A stretch of DNA of 16,139 nt. Source: DAISJD01 sp036821645 (GTDB lineage Bacteria; Pseudomonadota; Alphaproteobacteria; ATCC43930; CGMCC-115725). Where the stretch lies: positions 1 to 16,139 of the forward strand of contig DAISJD010000072.1 in NCBI GenBank assembly GCA_036821645.1. Direction: 5' to 3'. This document shows positions 1 to 7,854 of this stretch, one piece after another (the first letter of the stretch is position 1; each line of letters opens with the position of its first letter). The translations under genes were made by a program, and so were the position numbers. The notes beneath the pieces were generated by a model. It did no database searches. It worked only from the letters and a program-made list of their open reading frames with translations, and was not told the origin of the DNA.

Positions 1-20
1 AATAGCGTCAGCGTTGATTC

Positions 21-26
21 TATAAA
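21..26 (+). promoter_or_regulatory. possible -10 box upstream of ndk
   Basis: TATAAA lies about 80 bases before the ndk start and matches the sigma-70 -10 consensus at five of six positions. A matching -35 box would sit at or before the left edge of the window, so it cannot be judged. This is a weak call based on one hexamer. Confidence 0.2.
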
Positions 27-105
27 TGTGTGTTTTTGTATCAGAGCCGCCCGGCCCGTAAAGATCCACACCCTGCTTACCGCCGGCGGCGTAGGTGGTT
101 TAAAA

Positions 106-528
106 GTGGCCATTGAACGTACCCTGTCGATTCTGAAGCCGGACGCAACCCGCCGCAACCTGACCGGCAAGATCAATGCCCGCTTTGAAGAAGCCGGTTT
201 GCGGATCGTCGCGCAAAAGCGCGTCCATCTCACCAAGGCGCAGGCTGAACAATTTTACGGCGTCCATCGCGCCCGCCCCTTCTTCAACGATCTCGTCGCT
301 TTCATGATCTCCGAACCTGTCGTCTTGCAGGTCTTGGAAGGCGAGAATGCCGTAGCCCATCACCGTGAAATCATGGGGGCGACCAACCCTGCCAATGCCG
401 CCGATGGAACGATCCGCAAGGATTTTGCTTTGTCGATCGATGAAAACTCGGTTCATGGTTCCGACAGCCTGGAAAATGCCGCGATCGAAATCGCCTATTT
501 CTTTGCCGGGACCGAATTGGTCGGTTAA
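106..528 (+). CDS. ndk: nucleoside diphosphate kinase
   Basis: This enzyme transfers the gamma phosphate of ATP to nucleoside diphosphates through a phosphohistidine, balancing the cytoplasmic NTP/dNTP pools. From the GTG at 106 the protein is 140 residues, the usual bacterial length, and begins AIERTLSILKPDAT like family members. An AGGTGG ribosome-binding site (93-98) stands 7 bases before the GTG. The frame is open back to an ATG at 28, but those 26 residues do not belong to the family, so GTG is the better start. The catalytic His117 sits in NSVHGSD, and the nucleotide-site segment GATNPANAADGTIRKDFA is intact. The gene appears single, converges on the MFS gene at 633, and is followed by a strong hairpin. 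Identification is secure. Confidence 0.96.
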   Translation: MAIERTLSILKPDATRRNLTGKINARFEEAGLRIVAQKRVHLTKAQAEQFYGVHRARPFFNDLVAFMISEPVVLQVLEGENAVAHHREIMGATNPANAADGTIRKDFALSIDENSVHGSDSLENAAIEIAYFFAGTELVG

Positions 529-536
529 AGCCCTGG

Positions 537-564
537 ACGCGGGATGGTTTCTGCCATCCCGCGT
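537..564 (+). terminator. hairpin after ndk, probable terminator
   Basis: A perfect 11-bp stem (537-547 pairing with 554-564, GC-rich, arm ACGCGGGATGG) with a 6-base loop begins 9 bases after the ndk stop codon. No clear T-run follows on the + strand, so it may be a weak intrinsic terminator or an mRNA-stabilising 3' hairpin. Confidence 0.55.
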
Positions 565-590
565 GTCGGTCTATCCATAAAATGTCGACT

Positions 591-624
591 GACGCGATCA
601 AGCGGACGATCCCGTGATCGCGTC
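591..624 (-). terminator. hairpin after the MFS gene, possible terminator
   Basis: A perfect 10-bp inverted repeat (591-600 with 615-624, arm GACGCGATCA) and a 14-base loop lie 9 bases beyond the stop of the minus-strand transporter gene. Read on the minus strand it is followed only by a short T-rich stretch (ACATTTTAT). Its placement between two converging genes fits a 3'-end structure. The long loop lowers confidence. Confidence 0.4.
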
Positions 625-632
625 TGCGGCGG

Positions 633-1958
633 TTAAAGTAAGTGGCGAGGGACCGCATACCAACGGCGCGGAACCGATTTTGCCTGTGATTTATCGTGCG
701 ACGGCGGGACATAGAGCCGTTCTGGGTGCATGGCAAAAGACAAGATCGTCCCCAACAACATCAATCCCATCGATCCCGCAAAGATGATTTCCCAATTGCC
801 GGTCGCGTCGATAATCGTGCCTGCAATAACCGGCGAGACGATGGCGGCCAGCGCAGACCCGGTATTCATCAGGCCGCTTGCGGTGCCCGATTGGTGGGGG
901 GCGATGTCCATCGGGATGGCCCACATTGGACCGATGGTCAGTTCGGCAAAGAAAAACGCGGCGCTAAGACAGATCGCCGATAGGGTCAGGTCGTGGATGA
1001 ATAGGATCGGTGCCGTGGAGACGAAGGTGGCAAGCATACAGACGATCACCATATTGCGCCGTGCCACGATCAAATTGCCCGACCGACGGAGGAGATAATC
1101 GCTGATCAGCCCGCCCAACGTATCGCCGACGACGCCCGCCAGAAAAACGCCCGATGAAAAGATTGCGGAATTTTTCAAATTGAGGGCAAAGCTATGTTCA
1201 AAATAGCTTGGCACCCAACTTAAAAACAGCCAAAGCGTCCATCCATAGCAGAAATAAACCAGTGTCACCGGCAAAATCCGCCATGCCAAGAGTTGCCAGT
1301 CGCGCCAACCGAGGCTGGTCGATTGGTTGCTTTTGATATGGGGCGGAAGACGGGCCAATTCGCTGGCCTGAATTTTGGGGTGATCGGCCGGGTCGTCGCG
1401 GAAATAAATCATCCAACCGACCGCCCAGAGCAGACTGACGGCGCCCAATAAGAAGAACGACCCCCGCCAACCGCTCCAAACGATGAGGACCGTCACGATG
1501 AGCGGGGTTGCGGCATTACCCAATCGGGCGAAGGCATGGGTCAGTCCCTGGGCGAAGCCTCGGTCGCTTTTGGCGGTCCAACTGGCAAGCGCGCGCGTCG
1601 CCGTCGGAAATGTGGCTCCTTCCCCAAGACCGAGAAAGAAACGGGCAACCAAGAGGGTGAAAAAACCACCGGCAAAGCCAGTGGCGGCCGTTGCCAGCGC
1701 CCAAATGATGGCAGAAACCGTCAAGACCATGCGGGCCCCGAAACGATCACCGAGCCAACCGCCAATGACTTGCAAGATGAGATAAGGATAGGCAAACATT
1801 GAAAAAACCAAGCCGAATTCAGTATTGTTTAAACTGAATTCGGTCTTGATCGCACTCGCAGCGGCAGAAACATTGACCCGATCGACATATGTGATCAGAT
1901 ACATGATGCAGAGTAGGGCGATAACACCGGTCGTTGCTCTTAATCGTTTGATTGCCAT
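633..1958 (-). CDS. MFS transporter, anion:cation symporter (ACS) type
   Basis: This is an inner-membrane carrier of the major facilitator superfamily, 441 residues with about 12 hydrophobic segments. The first covers residues 10-28, ending in YLITYVDRVNVSAAA as in hexuronate, glucarate and phthalate permeases. Motif A between helices 2 and 3 is GGWLGDRFGAR (66-76). The ACS-like RFFLGLGEGATFPTATRALASW segment and a long charged central loop follow. The ATG at 1958 is chosen because AGGGGGAGA lies 7 bases before it. An in-frame ATG at 1982 would add 8 residues and has no such site. The gene begins 31 bp after the aminotransferase stop, so the two are probably cotranscribed. An organic-acid anion is the likely substrate class. 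The exact substrate cannot be read from sequence. Confidence 0.88.
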   Translation of the reverse strand: MAIKRLRATTGVIALLCIMYLITYVDRVNVSAAASAIKTEFSLNNTEFGLVFSMFAYPYLILQVIGGWLGDRFGARMVLTVSAIIWALATAATGFAGGFFTLLVARFFLGLGEGATFPTATRALASWTAKSDRGFAQGLTHAFARLGNAATPLIVTVLIVWSGWRGSFFLLGAVSLLWAVGWMIYFRDDPADHPKIQASELARLPPHIKSNQSTSLGWRDWQLLAWRILPVTLVYFCYGWTLWLFLSWVPSYFEHSFALNLKNSAIFSSGVFLAGVVGDTLGGLISDYLLRRSGNLIVARRNMVIVCMLATFVSTAPILFIHDLTLSAICLSAAFFFAELTIGPMWAIPMDIAPHQSGTASGLMNTGSALAAIVSPVIAGTIIDATGNWEIIFAGSMGLMLLGTILSFAMHPERLYVPPSHDKSQAKSVPRRWYAVPRHLL

Positions 1959-1989
1959 GTTATATCTCCCCCTGAGGGCCATCTGTTTT

Positions 1990-3165
1990 TTATTGTGTGG
2001 CTGTTTGCGACAAATAGGTCATGGCCGCCATGGTTCCCCCGGGTTTATGGGGAATGCTGGCCAACCCCAATCCCATTTCCACACCGGCAAGCGTGCCGAT
2101 CAGGGTAAGATCGTTCAGATGACCGAGATGACCGATCCGAAACACCGTCCCCTTTATTTTTCCAAGCCCGGCACCAAGCGACATATCGAAACGATCGAGG
2201 ATGAGCCCACGCAATCGATCGGCGTCATGACCATCGGGCAACATCACCGCCGTCAGAACGGGGGAATGTTCGGCAGGATTGAGAGACAGGACCTCAAGCC
2301 CCCAGGCCCGCACGGCCCGGCGCGTTGCCTCGGCGTGACGTTGATGACGGGCAAAAACCCGTTCCAACCCTTCTTCACGCAACATGGCAATGGCCTCACG
2401 AAGCCCGAACAGCATGTTTGTGGCCGGTGTATAAGGGAAAAAACCGTTTCCATTAGGGGCCAGCATTTCATCCCAAGACCAATAGGAACGCGGCAGGGTC
2501 GCCCGGCGCGACGCCGTCAGGGCCTTTTGCGAAATCGCGTTGAAGCTGATCCCCGGCGGCATCATCAAGCCCTTTTGTGAACCGGAAACCGTGACATCGA
2601 TGCCCCAGGCCTGATGGCGGTAATCGATAGAGGCGAGACCGGAAATCGTATCCACCATCAGGAGGGCCGGGTGTTCTGCGCCATCGATGGCGGCTCTTAT
2701 GGCGGGAATATTGCTGGTGACGCCGGTGGATGTTTCGTTATGCACGACCATCACCGCCTTGATACGATGCGCGTGATCCTGGTGCAGACGTTCTGCAATC
2801 GCATCGGCATTGACCCCATGGCGCCAATCGCCGGCCATAAAGTCAACAATGATGCCGAAACGTGCCGCCAATTGACGCCATAAGGTTGCAAATTGCCCGG
2901 TTTCTACCATCAAGACATGGTCGCCCGGACACAGAGTATTGACGATGGCGGCTTCCCAGGCACCGGTCCCGGATGCGGGATAGAGGATCACCGGATCGTT
3001 GGTTTGAAATATCCATTGGCAATCAGCTAAAACCGCCTTGGTCAAAGACTGAAATTCCGGCCCCCGGTGATCGATGACGGGCTGATCCATGGCGCGCAAG
3101 ACACGATCCGGCACGGTGCTGGGTCCTGGAATTTGTAAAAAATGTCGCCCCGTCCGCAACCCCAT
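1990..3165 (-). CDS. serine--glyoxylate aminotransferase family protein (class V)
   Basis: This is a PLP-dependent fold-type I enzyme of 391 residues, the family's usual size. Relatives transfer an amino group from serine, alanine or aspartate to glyoxylate, giving glycine. Visible family features are the FLQIPGPSTVPDRVLRAM opening, SGTGAWE (65-71) at the cofactor phosphate site, VVHNETSTGVTSN (140-152), Asp172 in VDTISG, the Schiff-base Lys198 in SGSQKGLMMPPG, and Arg343 in FRIGHLGHLND, which in relatives binds the substrate carboxylate. The ATG at 3165 is preceded by GGAGAG at good spacing. It is first in a two-gene unit with the MFS transporter and is divergent from the FAD/Fe-S oxidase. 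The sequence most resembles the serine--glyoxylate enzyme of serine-cycle bacteria. An alanine-, aspartate- or ureidoglycine-glyoxylate role cannot be excluded, so no symbol is given. Confidence 0.87.
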   Translation of the reverse strand: MGLRTGRHFLQIPGPSTVPDRVLRAMDQPVIDHRGPEFQSLTKAVLADCQWIFQTNDPVILYPASGTGAWEAAIVNTLCPGDHVLMVETGQFATLWRQLAARFGIIVDFMAGDWRHGVNADAIAERLHQDHAHRIKAVMVVHNETSTGVTSNIPAIRAAIDGAEHPALLMVDTISGLASIDYRHQAWGIDVTVSGSQKGLMMPPGISFNAISQKALTASRRATLPRSYWSWDEMLAPNGNGFFPYTPATNMLFGLREAIAMLREEGLERVFARHQRHAEATRRAVRAWGLEVLSLNPAEHSPVLTAVMLPDGHDADRLRGLILDRFDMSLGAGLGKIKGTVFRIGHLGHLNDLTLIGTLAGVEMGLGLASIPHKPGGTMAAMTYLSQTATQ

Positions 3166-3454
3166 GATCGCTCTCCAAATTGTTTTATGACTCTCTTTTT
3201 TCTTAATCGCCTCTATCTCTAAGCGCGAATTTTTCCTTTAGATGACAATCATCGTTTCTTATTTCTGGATATATTGCAATATTTTATACTTATAATTTAA
3301 ATATAATTGTAAAATTAAAAATAAAAATTATATAAAATTAATTTTTATTTTTAATTAACATTAAAAAGAAAATATTTTTTGATCATGGTTATTTTTATTC
3401 TTGCGTTTATAAGAGGATCGGAAGTTTGATCCTAATCATAGTTGTACGATCAAG
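3166..3454. other. AT-rich divergent intergenic region
   Basis: This gap separates the aminotransferase (-) from the oxidase side (+). About 3225-3400 is extremely AT-rich, in sharp contrast to the flanking genes, and holds a perfect 18-bp AT-only inverted repeat (listed separately). Several A/T runs could serve as -10 or UP elements in either direction, so I do not single out one promoter. No coding frame, RNA gene or recognisable operator was seen. It probably carries the promoters of both divergent units. Confidence 0.6.
3313..3356. repeat. 18-bp perfect AT-only inverted repeat
   Basis: The arms 3313-3330 and 3339-3356 are perfectly complementary and consist only of A and T, with an 8-base spacer (TATAAAAT). 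One arm is AAATTAAAAATAAAAATT plus a final A overlap into the stem end. The repeat lies roughly mid-way between divergent genes. It could be a regulator site, a cruciform-forming element, or an A-tract chance product in an AT-rich gap. Confidence 0.6.
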
Positions 3455-3592
3455 ATGGACGCATCATCGGTTTTCATGAATGGGACAGGATGGGCGCTCG
3501 TCGGTTTGTTCGGGACTGCCTACACCCCGGTAAAACTGATAGGCGGTTCGATCGGGGGCGTGAGTGACGCGCGTTACGCGATGAGGATATAA
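3455..3592 (+). CDS. possible small protein or leader peptide, 45 residues
   Basis: An ATG at 3455 opens a 45-codon frame that starts where the AT-rich gap ends. Its TAA overlaps the ATG of the oxidase gene in a TAATG junction, a layout typical of translational coupling. The peptide is rich in Gly and hydrophobic residues (for example WALVGLFGTAYTPVKLIGG) and has no family I recognise. No convincing ribosome-binding site precedes the ATG. Base composition matches coding DNA here more than the AT-rich gap upstream. It may be a leader peptide, a small protein, or only a chance frame in the 5' untranslated region. Confidence 0.25.
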   Translation: MDASSVFMNGTGWALVGLFGTAYTPVKLIGGSIGGVSDARYAMRI

Positions 3593-6468
3593 TGGCCGAT
3601 ATCTTGCCGGGTGATCAGGGGCTTGCGGATCGGTTGCGGCGGGAACTGGCGGGTGACGTCTTGTTCGATCCCTTCAGCCGGGGGCGCTATGCGACCGATG
3701 CATCCATCTACCAAATCGAACCGATCGGCGTCGTCCTGCCGCGCACCCAAAGCGATATAGAGGCTGCGATCGCCCTTGCACGCGCGGCGGGAGTACCCGT
3801 TCTTCCCCGTGGGGCCGGCACGTCGCAGTGCGGTCAGACGGTCGGTCGCGCCTTGGTGATCGATACCAGTCGTTATCTCAATCGGCTCTTGGAACATGAC
3901 GTCGACGGCGAAACGGCCTGGGTCGAGCCCGGCATCGTGTTGGATCATCTCAATAAGCGCCTAAAGCCCAGCGGTTATTCGTTTCCGATCGACGTCTCGC
4001 CCGCCAATCGGGCTACGATCGGGGGGATGGCGGGCAATAATTCCTGCGGTGCCCGATCGATCCACTATGGGATCATGGTCGATAACGTCCTCGCAATCGA
4101 AGCGGTTTTAGCCGATGGCGCGCGGGATCTGTGGGGAGGCGTGCCCGCCCACCCGGAGTCCGCTTCGCAGCGCCAGCGGGAAATCGTCCAGGGCCTGGCC
4201 GCCCTTTATGCCGTGGAGGCGGATGAGATTGCCCGACGTATCCCCAATCTCCTGCGCAAGGTCGGCGGTTACAATCTGGAGACATTGGGCCGCACGCCGC
4301 GCAATCTGGCGAAGATCTTGGTGGGATCCGAGGGCACGCTTGGCTTTTTCACTAAATTAAAGCTGCGACTACACCGGTTGCCGTCGGTCCGGGTTCAGGC
4401 TATCTGTCATTTTGCGCATTTTTATGACGCCATGGCCGCGACCCAGCATATCGTCAGCCTGGGTCCGTCGGCGGTCGAGTTGGTCGATCGCACGATGCTG
4501 GATCTCGCCCGCCGCATCCCCGCCTTTGCCCCGACCATAGCAGAGGCTGTGCGCGGCCAGCCCGATGCGTTGCTCTTGGTCGAGTTCAGCGGCGAGAGCC
4601 TCGCCCCGCTCGTCGAAAAGTTGGATCGCTTGGAAGAGTTGTTGGGCGATTGCGGCGCCCATGGGGCCGTGGTGCGCGCGATCGACCCGGCGTTTCAAGC
4701 CCGCCTTGCCGAGGTGCGGGCCGCCGGTCTCAATATCATGATGTCGATGAAGGGCAATGGCAAGCCGGTCAGCTTCATCGAAGATTGTGCCGTACCCTTG
4801 GCCGATCTCGCCGACTATACGGCGAAACTGACCGCGTGCTTCGATCGCCATGGGGTCGACGGGACCTGGTATGCCCATGCCTCGGTCGGGTGTCTGCATG
4901 TGAGGCCGGTCCTGAATATGAAAGATGGGGGCGATGTGCGCAAAATGCGCGCCATTGCCGAAGAAGCCTTCGCCCTGGTCCGCGCCTATAAGGGATCCCA
5001 TTCCGGCGAGCATGGCGATGGGCTGGTGCGATCCGAATTTCACGGGGCCATGTTCGGCGATCGGATAGTGCGGGCGTTCGAGCAGGTGAAAACCCTGTTC
5101 GACCCGGACAATCTGTTCAATCCCGGCAAGATCGTCCACCCATCGGCGATGGATGATCGCCGCCTGTTTCGATACGGTCCCGATTACCGCCAGACGCAGG
5201 GGCGCGATACGGTCTTGGATTGGGGGGCCTGGGGTGGGTTTTTGGGTGCGGTCGAGATGTGCAACAATAACGGCACCTGTCGCAAATCCGATCCGGGGAT
5301 CATGTGTCCGAGTTTTCGCGCAACCCACCAAGAACAGGATGTGACCCGTGGCCGTGCCAATAGTTTGCGCCTTGCCCTGACCGGTCAATTGGGCCCCGAT
5401 GCCTTGCTTGGCGATGGGATGAAGGCGACAATGGATCTCTGTATCGGGTGCAAGGGCTGTAAGCGCGAATGCCCGACCGGCGTCGATATGGCCCGCATGA
5501 AAATGGAGGTTCAGGCCCAATGGCATCGGCGGCACGGGGCCGATCTGCGCACGCGGGCCATTGCCTATCTGCCGCGCTATGCCCCGTGGGCAAGCCGTAT
5601 CGGCGGTCTCTTGAACCGCCGCAATCAGAGCCAGGTCTTGGCGCAGCTTGGCGAAAAATACTTGCGCCTGTCGGCCGATCGTCCGTTGCCCACCTGGCAT
5701 AAAACCCCCTATCGCGATCGCCCAGCCATGGGGCAGGGGGCGGCGGTCGCCTTGTTGGTCGATTGCTTCAATCGCTGGTTCGAACCGGAAAATCCCGAGG
5801 CCGCCCATCAGGTGTTGGCGGCGGGTGGATATCGGGTTCTGGCACCCGAGACCGACGGTCGCCCGCTTTGCTGTGGACGGACGTTTCTGGCGGCCGGGAT
5901 GGTCGATGAGGCTCGGGTTGAGGCGCGCCGGATGCTTGCGGCCCTGCGCCCGTTGGCGGAACAGGGCGTGCCGATCATCGGCTTGGAACCTTCCTGTTTG
6001 TTGACGTTGCGCGACGAATGGTCGGTCTTGCCGGGCCTTGGGCCCGTCGAGGCCGTTGCCCAACAGGCCGTTCTTTTCGAGGAATTCCTGGCCGCAGAGG
6101 CCAAGGCGGGGCGTTTGGCGCTGCCGTTGCGGCCTATCGGCCAAAAGCAGGCCCTGTTGCATGGGCATTGCCATCAAAAATCGTTCGGTTTGATGGGGGA
6201 TGTGGCGGCAACCTTGCGTCTCGTCCCCGATCTCAATGTCGGTCAAATCGATGGCGGCTGCTGCGGCATGGCCGGGGCGTTCGGGTATGAGGCGGAACAT
6301 GCCGCCCTATCGCGTACTATGGCCGAGGCGACGCTGCTGCCCGCCATACGTGCGGCACCCGATGCCTTGATCGTGGCCGACGGCACCAGTTGCCGCCATC
6401 AAATCGCCGATGGTACCGGACGCAAAGCCGTCCATGTCGCCCGTGTTTTAGCGTCGGCCCTGTCGTGA
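3592..6468 (+). CDS. FAD/Fe-S oxidase, YdiJ-type 2-hydroxyacid dehydrogenase (GlcD-GlcF fusion)
   Basis: This 958-residue protein joins a GlcD-like flavoprotein to a GlcF-like iron-sulphur part, the layout of the ~1000-residue YdiJ (D-2-hydroxyglutarate dehydrogenase) family. Such enzymes oxidise D-2-hydroxyacids to 2-oxoacids and pass electrons to the respiratory chain. The PCMH FAD-binding domain (about 35-260) shows PRGAGTSQCGQ (72-82) and NNSCGARSIHYG (149-160). The FAD-oxidase C domain follows, with His429 and His436 in YAHASVGCLHVRP and Glu473-His474 in SGEHGDG, the likely metal/substrate site. The Fe-S part has C557/C563/C572 (CNNNGTC...MCPS), C617/C620/C623/C627, and GlcF-like CCG motifs at C760-C761, C860 and C890-C891. 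GAGG precedes the ATG. Substrate is uncertain: 2-hydroxyglutarate, glycolate or lactate. The divergent aminotransferase makes a glyoxylate link attractive. Confidence 0.9.
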   Translation: MADILPGDQGLADRLRRELAGDVLFDPFSRGRYATDASIYQIEPIGVVLPRTQSDIEAAIALARAAGVPVLPRGAGTSQCGQTVGRALVIDTSRYLNRLLEHDVDGETAWVEPGIVLDHLNKRLKPSGYSFPIDVSPANRATIGGMAGNNSCGARSIHYGIMVDNVLAIEAVLADGARDLWGGVPAHPESASQRQREIVQGLAALYAVEADEIARRIPNLLRKVGGYNLETLGRTPRNLAKILVGSEGTLGFFTKLKLRLHRLPSVRVQAICHFAHFYDAMAATQHIVSLGPSAVELVDRTMLDLARRIPAFAPTIAEAVRGQPDALLLVEFSGESLAPLVEKLDRLEELLGDCGAHGAVVRAIDPAFQARLAEVRAAGLNIMMSMKGNGKPVSFIEDCAVPLADLADYTAKLTACFDRHGVDGTWYAHASVGCLHVRPVLNMKDGGDVRKMRAIAEEAFALVRAYKGSHSGEHGDGLVRSEFHGAMFGDRIVRAFEQVKTLFDPDNLFNPGKIVHPSAMDDRRLFRYGPDYRQTQGRDTVLDWGAWGGFLGAVEMCNNNGTCRKSDPGIMCPSFRATHQEQDVTRGRANSLRLALTGQLGPDALLGDGMKATMDLCIGCKGCKRECPTGVDMARMKMEVQAQWHRRHGADLRTRAIAYLPRYAPWASRIGGLLNRRNQSQVLAQLGEKYLRLSADRPLPTWHKTPYRDRPAMGQGAAVALLVDCFNRWFEPENPEAAHQVLAAGGYRVLAPETDGRPLCCGRTFLAAGMVDEARVEARRMLAALRPLAEQGVPIIGLEPSCLLTLRDEWSVLPGLGPVEAVAQQAVLFEEFLAAEAKAGRLALPLRPIGQKQALLHGHCHQKSFGLMGDVAATLRLVPDLNVGQIDGGCCGMAGAFGYEAEHAALSRTMAEATLLPAIRAAPDALIVADGTSCRHQIADGTGRKAVHVARVLASALS

Positions 6469-6528
6469 GGGTGGTGGATTGGTAGGGTATCGGGTATTCT
6501 TGCCCCTCGTCACCGAAACGGGGAAGGC

Positions 6529-7380
6529 ATGATGACCGGCCAGCGACAACCGACTTATTATCTGACCCATGGCGGGGGCCCTTGTTTTTGGATGGCATTT
6601 CCCCCGCCCTTTGGTCCGCACGCTTATGACGGTTTGCGGGATTTTTTGAGCGGCCTTGTGACGACGCTGCCGGATCGTCCCAAGGCCGTCCTGGTCGTCA
6701 CCGCCCATTGGGAAACCGCCGTGCCGACGGTCAGCACGGCACCGGCACCCGGCATGCTCTATGATTACAGCGGTTTTCCGCCCCATACCTATCACTTGAC
6801 CTATCCGGCACCGGGGGCCCCCGATTTGGCCCAGCGGGTGCGCGCACTCTTGACGGCAAACGGCATTCCATCGGCCGAGGATGATCGGCGCGGTTATGAT
6901 CACGGGGTCTTCGTGCCGATGATGATCATCGATCCTGCGGCATCAATCCCGGTTTTGATGATGTCGATGCGCCAGGATCTCGACCCCGCCGCCCATCTTG
7001 CCATCGGCATGGCGCTTCAGCCGCTGCGCGACGAGGGTGTTTTGATCATCGGCAGTGGATCAAGTTTTCATAATATGCGGCAAATTTTCGACGGGGCGTT
7101 GCACGCATCCCGTCTTTTCGATACATGGATGCAGGAAACCGTCACGAATACGGTGGGCGAGGCCCGCAATGCCCGCCTGTTGGCGTGGGATGCCGCACCG
7201 GGTGGGCGGGAATGTCATCCGCGCCCGGATCACCTCATCCCGTTGATGGTGGCGGCCGGTGCGGCGGCGGACGAACCGGCCTCGATTGCGTTTCAGGGGT
7301 TGATCGGCGGTAAAGCCTATTCCTGTTTTCGCTTTGGGGTCGAACCTGCATCGTCTCCTCCTGGCGCGCGCAGCGTTTGA
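6529..7380 (+). CDS. DODA-type extradiol ring-cleavage dioxygenase (YgiD family)
   Basis: This is a LigB-superfamily protein of 283 residues, close to the family's ~260-280. Characterised members include plant and bacterial 4,5-DOPA extradiol dioxygenases, which open a catechol ring next to its hydroxyls. Metal-site histidines are all visible: His14 in LTHGGGP, His60 in VTAHWE and His181 in GSSFHNM, plus catalytic-pocket His125 in GYDHGVFVP and His235 in HPRPDHLIPL. GGGGAAGG lies just before ATG 6529, and the adjacent ATG at 6532 is an equally possible start. The gene begins 60 bp after the oxidase and reads in the same direction, so cotranscription is possible but not shown. The true substrate of bacterial YgiD-like proteins is often unknown. 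The C-terminal 12 residues (after RFGVE) look like a non-conserved tail. Confidence 0.9.
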   Translation: MMTGQRQPTYYLTHGGGPCFWMAFPPPFGPHAYDGLRDFLSGLVTTLPDRPKAVLVVTAHWETAVPTVSTAPAPGMLYDYSGFPPHTYHLTYPAPGAPDLAQRVRALLTANGIPSAEDDRRGYDHGVFVPMMIIDPAASIPVLMMSMRQDLDPAAHLAIGMALQPLRDEGVLIIGSGSSFHNMRQIFDGALHASRLFDTWMQETVTNTVGEARNARLLAWDAAPGGRECHPRPDHLIPLMVAAGAAADEPASIAFQGLIGGKAYSCFRFGVEPASSPPGARSV

Positions 7381-7448
7381 AGGGGTGATCTATGATGCGA
7401 TCTTGGGCCCGTTTCTTTTTTCCCAGTTGGTTCCCTGAGGAGGCACGC

Positions 7449-7847
7449 ATGACCGACGCATTTCCCGTCACCCGCACCGAGGCGGAATGGCGCGCCCTTT
7501 TGACCCCCGATCAATATCGCATCATGCGCGCCCACGGGACGGAGCCGCCGGGCAGTTGCTCGTTGCTGCGCGAAACGCGCCAAGGCAAATTCTGCTGCGC
7601 CGGATGCGGACAGGCCTTGTTTCAATCCCACGATAAATTCGAAAGCGGCACAGGCTGGCCCAGTTTCAACGATCCCTTGCCCGGCAGTCTCGGGACCACG
7701 GTTGACCGTAAATTCGGCATGGTCCGCACGGAGGTGCATTGCACCCAATGCGGCAGTCACATGGGCCATGTGTTCGAGGACGGACCGCCGCCGACCTTTT
7801 TGCGCTATTGCATCAATGGGGTGGCGCTCAATTTCGTGCCGGATTAA
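7449..7847 (+). CDS. msrB: peptide-methionine (R)-S-oxide reductase
   Basis: This enzyme reduces the R epimer of methionine sulfoxide in proteins, repairing oxidative damage with electrons from thioredoxin. The 132-residue protein has the full MsrB fold: Cys50/Cys53 (CAGCG) and Cys98/Cys101 (CTQCG) bind structural zinc, SGTGWPSF forms the substrate pocket, and the nucleophilic Cys121 lies in RYCINGVALNF. Cys37, in the GTEPPGSC loop, and Cys49 are extra cysteines that might resolve the sulfenic intermediate, but this is a guess. The ATG at 7449 is preceded by GAGGAGG at ideal spacing. The frame is open back to 7392, but that extension is not family-like. It is the third of three + strand genes and converges on the phosphoesterase with 7 bp between stops. 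Confidence 0.96.
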   Translation: MTDAFPVTRTEAEWRALLTPDQYRIMRAHGTEPPGSCSLLRETRQGKFCCAGCGQALFQSHDKFESGTGWPSFNDPLPGSLGTTVDRKFGMVRTEVHCTQCGSHMGHVFEDGPPPTFLRYCINGVALNFVPD

Positions 7848-7854
7848 CGGCGGG

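Noticed and set aside
28..105. ATG at 28 as the ndk start
   Set aside because: The added 26 residues are not found in the family, while GTG 106 has a proper ribosome-binding site and gives the standard 140 residues.
3564..3577. Imperfect 14-base palindrome GTGACGCGCGTTAC just before the oxidase ribosome-binding site, as an operator
   Set aside because: It is short, imperfect and CG-repetitive. There is no second copy and no linked regulator gene to support it.
4369..6300. 643-codon open frame on the minus strand opposite the FAD/Fe-S oxidase
   Set aside because: It lies entirely antisense to a well-conserved gene and its product is low-complexity with no recognisable domain. Long antisense frames are expected in GC-rich coding DNA.
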